Source: Sinorhizobium medicae (lineage in GTDB: Bacteria > Pseudomonadota > Alphaproteobacteria > Rhizobiales > Rhizobiaceae). Taken from it: a stretch of DNA of 64,000 nt. The notes under the pieces are model-generated. The model was given only the letters and a program-made list of their open reading frames with translations. It was not told where the DNA came from and searched no databases. Position numbers and translations under genes: made by a program. The stretch is taken from assembly GCF_007827695.1 (NCBI RefSeq), contig NZ_VITA01000005.1, positions 228,799-292,798 of the forward strand, written 5' to 3'. Position 1 is the stretch's first letter. Every line of letters begins with the position of its first letter. This document shows, piece after piece, positions 28,290 through 37,817 of the stretch.

Positions 28290-29183
28290 TCAAGGCTTGC
28301 CTGGAAGCGCTCGCGCTCCGGGAAGTGCCAGGGTTAAAACGGCGATAAGTACGCAGCCGATGCCGAGCACCTGGCTGAGACCCAGCGGCTCGTCGAGTAT
28401 CGTATAGGCGAGAAGCACGGCGGAGACCGGTGCCAGTGCCGTGAAGACCGAGGCCTCGGTGCCGCTCACCTTGGCGAGCCCCGCATACCACAGCAGGAAA
28501 CCGCCAACCGTCGGTACGAGAGCGTAGTAGACCACTGCCGCAAACGCCGGCACCGTTGCCGCCTCAACCCAGGCCGGCTCGAAAAGGGCGAAAGGTGCGG
28601 CGATGGCTCCACCGAAGCCAGCCATGAGAGAAGACAAAGCGAGCGGTTGAATCGGCGTATTCAGGCGCTTGTTGAGAAGGATGAACAGACCTTCGCAGAC
28701 GACTGCACCGAAGATCAACGCACCGCCTGAAAGCGAATGTGGCCCGGCATTGCCGGACTTGGAGACGATCGCCAGCACCCCTGCGGCGGCCAGGCCGATC
28801 GCGAAAAACAGGGAAGGGTGCGGCCTTTCTCCAAGCACGACTATGGCGATCGCCGCCGATACGACAGGAAGCGTGCCGATGATGACGCCGGCATCGGCCG
28901 CGGAGGTAAACTTCAGGCCGGAAATGAGCAGTGTGGTATAGCCGACGCTGCCGGCGCCTGCCTGCAGCAGCAGGAGGAGCCAGTCCCGCCTGGTCAGCCG
29001 CGGCCATGGGGTCGTCCTTGCCCGCATCAACAAGAGAAAAAGCGGGAAGGCAACCACGAAGCGCAGCGCCGTCGCCGTGAACGGCGGCAGATCGGCCGCG
29101 ATGATCTTGCTCGCGATCACGGTGCTGCCGACAAGCACCATTGCGAGCGACAAATAAACATATCCCTGAGCTTGCTTCGACAT
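28290..29183 (-). CDS. EamA/DMT family exporter
   Basis: The 297-residue protein has about ten hydrophobic helices with two EamA halves: YLSLAMVLVGSTVIASKIIA...LPPFTATALRFVVAFPLFLLLM and later ALVPTVGGFLLWYAGLAKVSGTEASVFTALAPVSAVLLAYTILDEPL. The start at 29183 has only a weak ribosome site but fits the first helix. It lies 82 bp after an AraC-type regulator on the same strand, so that regulator probably controls it. It is only family-level similar to the DMT gene at 24635. Confidence 0.88.
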   Translation of the reverse strand: MSKQAQGYVYLSLAMVLVGSTVIASKIIAADLPPFTATALRFVVAFPLFLLLMRARTTPWPRLTRRDWLLLLLQAGAGSVGYTTLLISGLKFTSAADAGVIIGTLPVVSAAIAIVVLGERPHPSLFFAIGLAAAGVLAIVSKSGNAGPHSLSGGALIFGAVVCEGLFILLNKRLNTPIQPLALSSLMAGFGGAIAAPFALFEPAWVEAATVPAFAAVVYYALVPTVGGFLLWYAGLAKVSGTEASVFTALAPVSAVLLAYTILDEPLGLSQVLGIGCVLIAVLTLALPGARALPGKP

Positions 29184-29265
29184 TCTGCCGCCGTCCGGAT
29201 TGAAGATGGCGGCAGAAGAAACGATCCGCATCGCGCGGTCTTGTACGAAATTGCAGATGCTGAGG

Positions 29266-30075
29266 TTAGTTCATTGCCTGCGCATAGGCACCGGGCGAGA
29301 AGCCGTATTTGCGCACGAAGACGCGCGTCATGTGGCTCTGGTCGGCGAAGCCACCGGCAGTTGCCGCTTCAGCGAGTGGCGTGCCCCCGGCAATCAGCCG
29401 CCGGACGATGTCCATCCGACGCTGGATGAGATAGGCATGAGGTGTGAGACCCGTAGACTTGGCAAAGCCGCGCACGAGCTGGAAGCGGCTCAATCCGCTC
29501 TCGCGGGCAAGGTCCTCGAGCGTCACGGACGCAAGCGGATCGTGGTCGATCAGGTTTACGGCCCTGGCGACCGACCTGGACACGCTGGCCGGAGCACGTG
29601 CCGGGGCAAGCTGCATCGCCTCCGCGAACAGAGTGACGGCGAGTTCATCCCAGCAAAGCGTCGACCCGGGGCTGTCGACCGCTATGGCAGCAGCGAAGAT
29701 CGCCCGAAAGCGGCCTGCAAGGGTGGGGCTTCTGATCACCGGGTCCGAGAATTCGCAACTCGATCTTTTCCCTTCGGTGACGTCATTGACGAGCGCGGCC
29801 ACAAGCGGCGGATCGAGGTAGAGCATTCGCCAGGATCGTCCGAGATCGCCAATCGGCGCTCCGTCATGGACCTCGCCGGGATTGACTGTGATCACGTCGC
29901 CGGCTTCCGCCGCGACGGTTCCGCGGCCGCTCAGCGACGTTTGCGCACCGGCATGGACCAGGCCGATGCCGAATTGTTCGTGCGTATGGCGGGCGAAACT
30001 GTGGTTCGTCGTTGCCTCGACCACATCGATGCCCGCAATGCGACGCGGAAGTACCCTGAAATGCCCTTTTGGCAT
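29266..30075 (-). CDS. AraC family transcriptional regulator
   Basis: The 269-residue protein has an N-terminal cupin sensor domain (HTHEQFGIGLVHAGAQ near residue 30, TVNPGEVHDGAP near 65). The C-terminal double helix-turn-helix contains LEDLARESGLSRFQLVRGFAKSTGLTPHAYLIQRRM (about 183-218) and AEAATAGGFADQSHMTRVFVRKYGFSPGAY. The plan matches AraC regulators that control a linked exporter. The neighbouring DMT gene at 28290-29183 is the likely target. Confidence 0.9.
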   Translation of the reverse strand: MPKGHFRVLPRRIAGIDVVEATTNHSFARHTHEQFGIGLVHAGAQTSLSGRGTVAAEAGDVITVNPGEVHDGAPIGDLGRSWRMLYLDPPLVAALVNDVTEGKRSSCEFSDPVIRSPTLAGRFRAIFAAAIAVDSPGSTLCWDELAVTLFAEAMQLAPARAPASVSRSVARAVNLIDHDPLASVTLEDLARESGLSRFQLVRGFAKSTGLTPHAYLIQRRMDIVRRLIAGGTPLAEAATAGGFADQSHMTRVFVRKYGFSPGAYAQAMN

Positions 30076-30122
30076 GTTCCGCTCGCCGCCCCCGTTCTTC
30101 GTTGAGCCTCGATGCTGTTATA

Positions 30123-30165
30123 GAGCAATACCGGGAAAAGCGCGTAGCGGTTTCCCGGGCTTGCG
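30123..30165. repeat. Palindromic intergenic repeat, copy 2
   Basis: This degenerate copy keeps GAGCAATACCGGGAAAAG and GTAGCGG, with an inner palindrome CCGGGAAA (30131-30138) / TTTCCCGG (30151-30158). It lies between the AraC gene and the GFA-family gene. Confidence 0.65.
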
Positions 30166-30196
30166 GAACAACAAAAGCTTAGCGGCCACAGGAGGG

Positions 30197-30601
30197 CTAT
30201 CCACGTGCTTGCGCCGGTAGCTTGGCGATGTCACCGACCCAGGACAGGGCCGAGGAACACCAGATCTGCTGGCGTGGTGAAAGTTCGCGCCGCTGATTGA
30301 TCGTGCCGAGGCGGATGCCGATCTCCTCGGCGTCCTCGTCCGTTCCCGTCGTATAAACCGGCGACCCGCAATTGGGGCAGAAGAACTGCAGCCGCTTGCG
30401 TCCGTTTTCGCCGATCTTGACGTAAAGCTTCGGCTCGCCGCCCGTCAGCCGGAACGATGATCGCGGCGTGCTGGTGCTGACGCGGTAGGCCGTGCCGGTC
30501 AGTCGCTGGCAATCGGTGCAATGGCAGATGGTTACGTGCTCAGGGTCGATCTCCGCTTCGTAGGTCACGAAACCGCAATGGCATTGGCCGTCAATGTGCA
30601 T
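30197..30601 (-). CDS. GFA/CENP-V family zinc protein
   Basis: The 134-residue protein binds zinc through cysteines arranged as in the GFA family: CHC at residues 7-9, CHCTDC near 26-31 and CPNCGSPVY near 75-83. The family name comes from a glutathione-dependent formaldehyde-activating enzyme, but for most members, including this one, the substrate is unknown. The ATG at 30601 follows GAGGAG with 6-base spacing; upstream extension is not supported. Confidence 0.88.
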   Translation of the reverse strand: MHIDGQCHCGFVTYEAEIDPEHVTICHCTDCQRLTGTAYRVSTSTPRSSFRLTGGEPKLYVKIGENGRKRLQFFCPNCGSPVYTTGTDEDAEEIGIRLGTINQRRELSPRQQIWCSSALSWVGDIAKLPAQARG

Positions 30602-30692
30602 CCGACGCTCCTCGTCACTTGTGTTCAGTAGACACGCGAAAGCATTTCCGCTTTCTCCCAATCACGGAAACTCTCCAATCCCTTGTTTTGCC

Positions 30693-30736
30693 GCAATTCC
30701 GGACGGAAAACCGCTACGCACATTTCCTGGAATTGC
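30693..30736. repeat. 44-bp palindromic intergenic repeat, copy 3 (inverted)
   Basis: GCAATTCC (30693-30700) and GGAATTGC (30729-30736) frame GGACGGAAAACCGCTACGCACATTTCCT. It is the reverse complement of copy 1 with a few changes. The rest of the 282-bp gap between the GFA gene and iolB shows no gene. Confidence 0.75.
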
Positions 30737-30883
30737 TCTACTGCATGTTTCCTTTGATCGGATCCGATTGAAGGACAAGAACATGCAGCAGATCAAAGTG
30801 CTACAGCGACCTTTGTGCCTCTGATAAGACGCACGGCGCTGTAGTACGCAGGGTCATTCGTCCAGAGCGGTGTCGCGGACGAC

Positions 30884-31684
30884 TCAAATGCCGGTGAAAA
30901 GCCATTCGTGTTCCCCGGCATTGTGGAATTTCCAGATCCGCCTCGGCCCGGCCATGACGTTGAGGTAGTAGGAATCATAGCCGTGGATCGCGGCGACCGG
31001 ATGGTAGCCTTTGGGGACCAGCGTAACATCGCCGTCCTCCACGGCCATGGTCTCGTCCAGGGAGCGGTCGTCGGTATAGACCCGTTGCATGGCAAAACCC
31101 TGTGGCGGGTTGAGGCGGTGGTAGTAAGTCTCCTCGAGGTAGCTTTCGGCCGGTAGATTGTCTTCGTCATGCTTGTGCGGTGGGTAGGAGGAGGTGTGAC
31201 CGCCCGGCGTGATCACCTCGACGACCAGCAGCGACTGCGCCGCGCCGTCGTCCTCCGGCATGATGTTGGTGACGTAGCGCGTGTTGGTCCCCTTGCCGCG
31301 TGTCATCTGCGGGTGCGTGCCGGGGCGGATGACCTTCGCCTCGAAGCCCTCGCCGCCGGGCGCGGAGCATATGGCGAGGTCAAGGCCGGTCGTCGCTTCA
31401 GCCCGCCAGGTGCCGCCCTTCGGCACATAGACAGCATAGGGTTGGCCATCGAAGGGCGTCATGCGCTCGCCGAGCTCGCCGAAATCCTTGCCATCGACAG
31501 AGATTCTCGCCTTGCCGCTGACGAGCACGAGGCAGAGTTCCTTGTCCCCCGCCTCGCCACCGGTCATCTCGCCAGGCGACAGCCGATGAAGTGCGAAGCC
31601 GACATAGGACCAGCCGGCGCCCTCAGGCGTGATCTCCTGCATCAGGCCGGTCTGTGCTTTCGGTTTGACGAGCAGTCTGGACAT
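30884..31684 (-). CDS. iolB: 5-deoxy-glucuronate isomerase
   Basis: IolB isomerises 5-deoxy-glucuronate to 5-dehydro-2-deoxy-gluconate in myo-inositol breakdown. The 266-residue bicupin carries the metal-binding SSYPPHKHDEDN block near residue 161, YYHRLNPPQGFAMQRVYTDDRSLDE, VPKGYHPVAAIHGYDSYYLNVMAGP and the ending EHEWLFTGI. The ATG at 31684 follows GAGGAG. It is the last gene of iolCDEB. The 163 bp between it and iolE hold a palindromic repeat copy, so polarity or mRNA processing there is possible. Confidence 0.95.
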   Translation of the reverse strand: MSRLLVKPKAQTGLMQEITPEGAGWSYVGFALHRLSPGEMTGGEAGDKELCLVLVSGKARISVDGKDFGELGERMTPFDGQPYAVYVPKGGTWRAEATTGLDLAICSAPGGEGFEAKVIRPGTHPQMTRGKGTNTRYVTNIMPEDDGAAQSLLVVEVITPGGHTSSYPPHKHDEDNLPAESYLEETYYHRLNPPQGFAMQRVYTDDRSLDETMAVEDGDVTLVPKGYHPVAAIHGYDSYYLNVMAGPRRIWKFHNAGEHEWLFTGI

Positions 31685-31798
31685 GTAGGTCTCCTCGTAT
31701 TTGTACCATCTCTCCACGCCCGCCGGGAGAGGGGATACCGGCGTTTGCGACTGGCCCATCCTGCCCCGGCGGCGGAGTGAATTGCATGGTGCGGCATA

Positions 31799-31847
31799 TT
31801 CCTTTTCCCCGCTTGCGGGGACAAGGCGGCGGCCGGATGAGCGGCGG
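31799..31847. repeat. Palindromic intergenic repeat between iolE and iolB
   Basis: CCCCGCTTGCGGGG followed by ACAAGGCGGCGGCCGGATGAG matches the element clustered at 21716-22027. It ends exactly where iolE's stop begins. Its hairpin inside the iolCDEB message could stabilise the upstream mRNA segment. Confidence 0.7.
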
Positions 31848-32750
31848 CTACATTCTCTCCAGCCCCGCCTCCTTCGCCAATGCCTTCAATGACTTCAGCC
31901 CCAGAGATTGGTAGTCGAAGGGGTTGCGCACGGCCGAATCCTGCTCAGCCTCTATCACAAGCCAGCCGTCATAGTCGTGTTCGGCCGCGATTTTGAGGAC
32001 CGGCAGGAAATCGATGCCGCCCTCGGAATCGCCCGGAACGGTAAAGACGCCGCGGCGTACGCCTTCAAGGAAGGACAATCCTTCGCTTTCGACCACCTTC
32101 CGGACGGCCGGGCGGACGTTCTTGCAATGAATGTGGCGAACGCGGCCCATATATTTCCGCGCCAGTTCCGCCGGGTCGGAGCCGCCGAACCAGGCGTGAC
32201 CGGTGTCGAGCAGCAGCTTGGTCGCCGGACCCGTGTTCTGCATCAACAGGTCGACCTCTTCGCCGGTCTGGACGATGGTGCCCATGTGGTGATGATAGAC
32301 CAGGTCGATGCCCTGGCTGGCGCAATATCCGGCGATCGCCTCGAGATCGGCGCCGAACGTCTTCCACTCGTCCGCTGCCAGCACCGGCTTATCCTTGACG
32401 AGCGACTTGGAATCGTCCCCATGGATGGCGTTCGAGGTTTCGCAGACGATCGCCACCTTGCAGCCATTGTGCTTCAAAAGGTCGAGATGCGGCTGGATAG
32501 CCTTCTTCTCCGCCTCGACATCATGGGTCAGCAGATTGGTCGAGTGCCAGCCCGAGACGAAGACGAGATCATACGAGCCAAGCTTCCGCTTCAGCGCTTC
32601 CGGATCGGAAGGCATCTTGTGGCCCTTTTCGATGCCGTCGAAGCCGATTTTCTGACAATCCGAAAGGCAGTCCTCGAGGGTCAGATGCGCCCCGATCGAG
32701 TGGTCGTCGTCATTGCTCCAGGCGATCGGGTTGGTTCCGTAGCGGATCAT
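31848..32750 (-). CDS. iolE: Myo-inosose-2 dehydratase
   Basis: IolE dehydrates 2-keto-myo-inositol to the trihydroxycyclohexane-dione used by IolD. The 300-residue TIM-barrel protein (xylose-isomerase-like) has [26 protein letters not shown] at the N-terminus, [20 protein letters not shown] near residues 150-169, [15 protein letters not shown], and [10 protein letters not shown]. The 81-bp gap to iolD and the shared strand support one operon. Confidence 0.95.
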   Translation of the reverse strand: MIRYGTNPIAWSNDDDHSIGAHLTLEDCLSDCQKIGFDGIEKGHKMPSDPEALKRKLGSYDLVFVSGWHSTNLLTHDVEAEKKAIQPHLDLLKHNGCKVAIVCETSNAIHGDDSKSLVKDKPVLAADEWKTFGADLEAIAGYCASQGIDLVYHHHMGTIVQTGEEVDLLMQNTGPATKLLLDTGHAWFGGSDPAELARKYMGRVRHIHCKNVRPAVRKVVESEGLSFLEGVRRGVFTVPGDSEGGIDFLPVLKIAAEHDYDGWLVIEAEQDSAVRNPFDYQSLGLKSLKALAKEAGLERM

Positions 32751-32831
32751 GTGCTTGCTCTCTGTTGTCTTGTCTGCCGGAGGCCGTTGGTTCGTAGTTT
32801 TGTTTTGGTGCGCGAAGGAGGCCGCAGTAGG

Positions 32832-34700
32832 TCAACCAAACCGCTGTGACCGGAGGGCATTTTCGTAATCTTCGCGGGCGGCCTTTACCTGGTCGCGGTC
32901 CGAAACCTCCGGGACCGCGACGTCCCACCAGTGCCCACCGGCTTCCGTCGTGATCAGCGGATCGGTATCGATGACGATGACGGTCGTGCGAGCCTCGTCT
33001 GCCGTTTCGGCAAGCGCCGCTTCGAGTTCGGGGATCGATCCCACCTTTCGGGTGACCGCGCCCATGGCGGCGGCGTGGGCGGCGAAGTCGATCTGCGGCA
33101 GCGCCACGTGATGTGTGTCCTTCAACAGGTTGTTGAAGTTGGCGCCGCCCGTACCCATCTGCAACCTGTTGATGCAGCCATAGCCGGCATTGTCGAGCAG
33201 CACGATCGTAAGCTTGGCACCGAGCATGACCGAAGAGGCGATCTCGGAGTTCAGCATCATGTAGCTGCCGTCTCCGACCATGACGATCACGTCACTTTCG
33301 GGCTTGGCAAGTTTCACGCCAAGGCCGCCAGCGACCTCATAGCCCATGGTCGAGAAGCCATATTCCATATGGTAGCTGCCTGGAGACTCCGCCTGCCAGA
33401 GCTTGTGCAGCTCGCCGGGCAGCCCGCCGGCGGCGCAGACCAGTGTCGTTTGCCTCCCGCCACGGGCGCGTTGCACGGCGCCGATGACCTGCGCATCGGA
33501 GGGAAGCGCCGCATTGGTGGTGGCCGTCGCCCTGTCGGCTGCAGCAAGCCACTCGGCCTTTCCGGCCCTCGCCTTCTCTGTCCAGGCGCTGTCGGCGCTG
33601 TAGCTGCCGAGCCCGCCCGAGATGCGGTTGAGGCCGGCCCGCGCATCGGCGATCAAAGGCTGTCCATCGTGCTTGCCGGCGTCGAAGGGCTGGACGTTGA
33701 GTCCGATGATCTTCACCGCTTCATTCTTGAAAAGCGCCCAGGAGCCGGTAGTGAAATCCTGCAACCGCGAGCCGACGGCGAGCACCACGTCCGCCTCTTC
33801 CGCCAAGGCGTTGGAGGCAGAGGTACCGGTGACGCCGACCGAACCCATGTTCAGCGGATGCGCGTGCGGCAGGGCGGACTTGCCGGCCTGCGTCTCGAGG
33901 ACCGGAATGCCGTGTTTTTCGGCGAACTCGGCAAGGTCGGCGCTCGCTTCCGAATAGAGCACGCCTCCGCCTGCGATGATGATCGGCTTCCTGGCAACCT
34001 TCAGCGTCTCGATCGCCGCGGCCAGTTCGTCGAGATCGGGCTCGACGCGGCGCGGTACCCAGACTTTTTCGTCGAAGAACGATTCCGGGTAGTCATAGGC
34101 TTCCGCCTGAACGTCCTGGCAGAGCGAAAGCGTCACCGGGCCGCAATCGGCCGGGTCTGTAAGCACCTGCATGGCGCGGCGAAGCGCCGGAATGATCTGC
34201 TCCGGTCGCGTGATGCGGTCGAAGTAACGCGAGACCGGGCGGAAGCAGTCGTTCGCCGAGATCGTCCCGTCGCCAAAACTCTCTACCTGCTGCAAGACCG
34301 GGTCCGGCCGGCGATTGGCGAAGATGTCGCCGGGCAGGAGGAGCACCGGCAGCCGGTTGACGTGTGCGAGCGCGGCCGACGTCACCATATTCAGGGCGCC
34401 CGGGCCGATGGACGTCGTGCATGCCATGAAGCGGCGGCGGAAGCTCGCTTTGGCGAAGGCGATCGCCGCGTTCGCCATGCCCTGCTCGTTCTGGGCCCGG
34501 TAGGTCGGAAGGGTTTCGCGCACGGCATAGAGCGCTTCCCCGACCCCGGCGACGTTACCGTGACCGAAAATCGCGAAGACGCCGCCAAAAATCGGCACGC
34601 GCTCGCCCTCGATGATCGTCATCTGCCGGGTCAGGAACCGCGCCACGGCCTGCGACATGGTCAAGCGCACTGTACCCTGGCGCACGGTTTTCTGGGTCAT
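32832..34700 (-). CDS. iolD: 3D-(3,5/4)-trihydroxycyclohexane-1,2-dione acylhydrolase
   Basis: IolD opens the inositol-derived ring to 5-deoxy-glucuronate using thiamine pyrophosphate. The 622-residue protein has the three-domain ThDP enzyme layout: the N-terminal PYR domain (IFGHGNVAGVGEAL near residue 46), a central domain (IAGGGVLYSEA near 245), and the PP domain with the metal/TPP motif GDGSYMMLNSEI near residue 475-486. The ATG at 34700 follows GAGGAGGAG. It is 45 bp after iolC. Confidence 0.95.
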   Translation of the reverse strand: MTQKTVRQGTVRLTMSQAVARFLTRQMTIIEGERVPIFGGVFAIFGHGNVAGVGEALYAVRETLPTYRAQNEQGMANAAIAFAKASFRRRFMACTTSIGPGALNMVTSAALAHVNRLPVLLLPGDIFANRRPDPVLQQVESFGDGTISANDCFRPVSRYFDRITRPEQIIPALRRAMQVLTDPADCGPVTLSLCQDVQAEAYDYPESFFDEKVWVPRRVEPDLDELAAAIETLKVARKPIIIAGGGVLYSEASADLAEFAEKHGIPVLETQAGKSALPHAHPLNMGSVGVTGTSASNALAEEADVVLAVGSRLQDFTTGSWALFKNEAVKIIGLNVQPFDAGKHDGQPLIADARAGLNRISGGLGSYSADSAWTEKARAGKAEWLAAADRATATTNAALPSDAQVIGAVQRARGGRQTTLVCAAGGLPGELHKLWQAESPGSYHMEYGFSTMGYEVAGGLGVKLAKPESDVIVMVGDGSYMMLNSEIASSVMLGAKLTIVLLDNAGYGCINRLQMGTGGANFNNLLKDTHHVALPQIDFAAHAAAMGAVTRKVGSIPELEAALAETADEARTTVIVIDTDPLITTEAGGHWWDVAVPEVSDRDQVKAAREDYENALRSQRFG

Positions 34701-34745
34701 TGTCTCCTCCTCGCGGCCGAATCCGTGCCGCTTCCTATTTGACCA

Positions 34746-36713
34746 CTATAGATCCCTGGTCTCGCCCAGTTGCAGCCAAAGATCCACGAGTGCCTTGAAC
34801 TTTGCCGCCATGTCGGTGATCGCCTGTTCGTCGGTCATCCCGCCGGAGAGCCAGGCTCTGGCGGCATCGGCGAAGATCGTCCTTCCGACGGCAAATCCCC
34901 TGACCGTCTTCGATGTTCTGGCCGCCGCGAACCCATTCTTCAGCACTTCATAGGGTGCTTCCAGGCCGAGGAGCACCACGCCCCGGCAAAGCGGGTCGCG
35001 CCGCTCGATCACGGCATCGATGGCTCTCCAGGCTGCGCGGCTTGCCTGGGGCTCGAGCTTCCACCAGTCCGGCTTCAAGCCTGCATCATAGAGTTCCTCG
35101 AGCGCTCTCGGTACAGTCCGGTCGTCGAGTGGTCCATGCTTGCCGGCGATGATCTCGATCAGGATCTCGCGTCCGACCTTGCGCGCCGCCTCGAAGGCCG
35201 AACGAAGCTTGGCAATCTGGGCGGTCTTGAGTTCGGCCGGATCGTCAGGGTGGTAGAAGGAAAGCACTTTGATGCAATGGTCGACCGGCCACTCGATAAG
35301 GCGGCTGCCGAGATCCTGGCTGAATTCGAACTGCAACGGCCGCGAGCCCGGCAGCTCGACGGGCTTTCCGATCCAGAAATCGCGATAGGCGCCGGCAGCA
35401 TAAAGCGCATCGCGTCCGTATTTGTCGTCGATGAGCATCCCGAAGCCGGAGCGGCCGGCGGCCACCTCCGCCGCCGCCTTGACGGCGAGGACCTTGAAGG
35501 CCGGTATGCGCGAGAGCAGTTCCGGATTTCCCTCGGCAATGTCTTCGAGCTGGCTGCGGTGATCGACGGCAAGCGCCATCAGCAGCGGTATCTCGCGCCT
35601 GCGCGTCGTTGCCCAATGCACGTGGTTGATCGCCTCGTCCTTGCGAAGCGCCTTCACCTTGCTGCCGTGCTCGAGGAAGTACTGCAGCTCGGTCCAGGTC
35701 GGGATTTCAGGCGCGCAGAGCAGGCGGGAAACCGCGAAGGCGCCGCAGGCATTCGCCCAGGTCGCGCAGGTCGCATGCGGCTCGCCCCTCAGCCAGCCGC
35801 GCAGGAAACCGGACATGAAAGCATCGCCGGCGCCAAGGACGTTGTAAACCTCGATTGGGAAGCCCTTGCCGACGATACCGTCTTCGAGGTCGTCCGAGAT
35901 CGGTCCGTCATAGACGATGCAGCCCATCGGTCCGCGTTTGAGCACGATCGTGGCCTTGGAAAGCGAGCGGATGGACTTGAGCGCCGCGAGCAGATCGTTT
36001 TCGCCTGATGCGATCAGCACTTCTTCCTCGGTGCCGACGATCAGGTCGCAATCGCCAAGGACGGTTCGCAGATGTGCGGAGACGCGGTCGGAGGCTATAT
36101 AACGGCTCTCGCCCGCATCGTGGCCCGCAAGGCCCCAGAGATTAGGGCGGTAGTCGATGTCGAAGACGATCCTGGAACCGTTTTCCTTGGCAATCCTGAT
36201 CGCCTTGCGCTGGGCTGCGTCCGTATTGGGCTTCGAGAAATGCGTGCCGGTAACGAGGATCGCATGCGCGGAGCGAATGAAGTCTTCCGCCACATCATCC
36301 TCGCTGAGCGCGTTATCGGCGCAATTGTCGCGGTAAAAGAGCAGCGGGAAGGATTTTTCGTTTTCGACGGAAAGAATCGCAAGCGCGGTCAACCGCTCCG
36401 GATCGGTGACGATGCCGCGCGTCTCGACCCCTTCACGCTGAAGCTGCTCGCGAATGAAGCGGCCCATCTGCTCGTTGCCGACGCGGGTCAGCAAGGCGGA
36501 TCTCAGGCCAAGTCGCGCGGTACCGACCGAGATGTTGCAGGGGCAGCCGCCGACCGACTTGGCAAAGCTCGCCACGTCTTCCAGCCGCGTGCCGATCTGC
36601 TGCCCGTAAAGATCGACCGAGGCTCTGCCGATCGTGATGATGTCGAGAGGCCTGGTTCCCTCTGTTGCAGGAATGTCAGCCGATGGAACTTCAGCCGATG
36701 AAATCTGGCTCAC
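34746..36713 (-). CDS. iolC: Bifunctional 5-dehydro-2-deoxygluconokinase / DUF2090 aldolase-like (IolC)
   Basis: The 655-residue protein joins two domains. Residues about 20-340 are a PfkB-type kinase (VGGCPCNISVGTARLG; anion-hole signature NVLGAGDAFMSG) that phosphorylates 5-dehydro-2-deoxy-gluconate. Residues about 375-655 are a DUF2090 domain (LMALAVDHRSQLEDIA, LIDDKYGRDAL), aldolase-like in fold and possibly acting on the kinase product. The start is GTG at 36713 with GGGGAGG five bases before it; no nearby ATG fits. It is the first gene of iolCDEB, with an IolR-type operator about 100 bp upstream. Confidence 0.93.
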   Translation of the reverse strand: MSQISSAEVPSADIPATEGTRPLDIITIGRASVDLYGQQIGTRLEDVASFAKSVGGCPCNISVGTARLGLRSALLTRVGNEQMGRFIREQLQREGVETRGIVTDPERLTALAILSVENEKSFPLLFYRDNCADNALSEDDVAEDFIRSAHAILVTGTHFSKPNTDAAQRKAIRIAKENGSRIVFDIDYRPNLWGLAGHDAGESRYIASDRVSAHLRTVLGDCDLIVGTEEEVLIASGENDLLAALKSIRSLSKATIVLKRGPMGCIVYDGPISDDLEDGIVGKGFPIEVYNVLGAGDAFMSGFLRGWLRGEPHATCATWANACGAFAVSRLLCAPEIPTWTELQYFLEHGSKVKALRKDEAINHVHWATTRRREIPLLMALAVDHRSQLEDIAEGNPELLSRIPAFKVLAVKAAAEVAAGRSGFGMLIDDKYGRDALYAAGAYRDFWIGKPVELPGSRPLQFEFSQDLGSRLIEWPVDHCIKVLSFYHPDDPAELKTAQIAKLRSAFEAARKVGREILIEIIAGKHGPLDDRTVPRALEELYDAGLKPDWWKLEPQASRAAWRAIDAVIERRDPLCRGVVLLGLEAPYEVLKNGFAAARTSKTVRGFAVGRTIFADAARAWLSGGMTDEQAITDMAAKFKALVDLWLQLGETRDL

Positions 36714-36810
36714 TGCATCCTCCCCGTGGACGCCGGGTCGGCGCCGACAATTATACTCATGCCATGGGTCACGGGCATATGAAACATAAATTCCGTTGCC
36801 TCGTCAATAT

Positions 36811-36824
36811 GGAATTTACGTTCT
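36811..36824 (-). promoter_or_regulatory. Putative IolR operator upstream of iolC
   Basis: GGAATTTACGTTCT fits GGAA-N6-TTC and lies inside the larger imperfect palindrome AATATGGAA...TTCTATATT (36806-36829). It sits between the stop of iolR and the start of iolC. The same half-sites appear upstream of iolR and iolY in this window. I recall a GGAA-N6-TTCC-like IolR motif being reported for S. meliloti inositol genes. Confidence 0.75.
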
Positions 36825-36831
36825 ATATTAC

Positions 36832-37686
36832 TCACTCCCCCTCGGCGATACGGCGCCGTTTCTCGGCAATCGCGACGGTTAGCGCCATGGCGAAGGCCAT
36901 GCTGGCCGAGAGCGAACGGAAGCCGGCGTGATCGGCCTCGACGAGTTCGAACCAGACCTTGGAGGATTCGGCGAGCGGCGAGAAGGCGGAGTCGGTCAGC
37001 GACACCACGGGCACTTTGCGGTTGGCGAGCAGGCGCGCCTGGTTGGCGCTTTCGCTTGCGTAAGGCGAGAAACTCACCGCGAAGGCGGCATCTTCCCTGT
37101 TGGCCATCGCCAGCATGTCGTCGTCGATCCCGGCAGCCGTACCGACATGCTGATATTTCACCTTCAGCTTGCCGAAGGCATAGGCCATGTAGCTGGAGAT
37201 CGGGTAGGAGCGCCGCTTGGCGATCAGATAGATGGTATTCGCCTTGGCGAGTATATCGACGGCGCGCTCGAAGGAATGGGGGTCGACCGACGTTGCGATG
37301 TTTTCAAGCGAGCGATGAGCAGCCGCAACGAAGCCGTTGAAGATCGATCCGCTCTCGAGATTGTTGTGATCGTTCTGGCGCAGCGCCTTCAGCCGCTCCT
37401 CGTAGCCGGGCGTGCGTTCGCGCAACCTTGCGCGAAAAATCTGCTGCAGGCTTGAAAACCCTTCGAAGCCGAAATGCTGGGCGAAACGCACCAAAGTCGA
37501 GGGCTGGACGTCGGCCGAAGTCGCAATGCTTGCCGCGGTGCCGAAGGCGATCTCGTCCGGATTGTCGAGCGAATAGGCCGCCACCTGCTTCAGCCGTTTC
37601 GGCAGTTGCGCCTTGCGCTCGAGAATGACCGCCTTCAGTGTCTCGAAATCCTGCGGGACATCGTTGGTCGTCTCGGGCATGGGCAT
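36832..37686 (-). CDS. iolR: RpiR/MurR family regulator of inositol catabolism (IolR)
   Basis: The 284-residue protein has an N-terminal RpiR helix-turn-helix (residues about 15-90: LPKRLKQVAAYSLDNPDEIAFGTAASIATSADVQPSTLVRFAQHFGFEGFSSLQQIF). The SIS sugar-binding domain (about 130-265) contains LIAKRRSYPISSYMAYAFGKL and VSFSPYASES. Unlike the DeoR-type IolR of Bacillus, the rhizobial repressor is RpiR-like. It lies directly upstream of iolC on the same strand, 118 bp away, and has its own operator, which suggests autorepression. The effector is probably a phosphorylated late pathway intermediate, as known for S. meliloti. Confidence 0.92.
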   Translation of the reverse strand: MPMPETTNDVPQDFETLKAVILERKAQLPKRLKQVAAYSLDNPDEIAFGTAASIATSADVQPSTLVRFAQHFGFEGFSSLQQIFRARLRERTPGYEERLKALRQNDHNNLESGSIFNGFVAAAHRSLENIATSVDPHSFERAVDILAKANTIYLIAKRRSYPISSYMAYAFGKLKVKYQHVGTAAGIDDDMLAMANREDAAFAVSFSPYASESANQARLLANRKVPVVSLTDSAFSPLAESSKVWFELVEADHAGFRSLSASMAFAMALTVAIAEKRRRIAEGE

Positions 37687-37748
37687 GGTTCGCGGACTCC
37701 GGGCTGCTTGCGATTGACCGACTCTAATGGATTAGCCTATCTCGGGAT

Positions 37749-37762
37749 AGAATGGATATTCC
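37749..37762 (-). promoter_or_regulatory. Putative IolR operator upstream of iolR
   Basis: On the minus strand the site reads GGAATATCCATTCT, with the same half-sites (GGAAT and TTCT) as the iolC site. It lies 63 bp upstream of the iolR start codon. A related palindrome AATGGATATTCCATT overlaps it. Confidence 0.7.
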
Positions 37763-37817
37763 ATTTTGATACCTTATCCATGTTGAACGCGGGAGAAGGG
37801 CCCAACGGCCACGCCAT

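Noticed and set aside
32931..34742. 603-codon plus-strand frame opposite iolD
   Set aside because: iolD on the minus strand has full ThDP-enzyme motifs, a strong ribosome site and operon context; the opposite frame has none.
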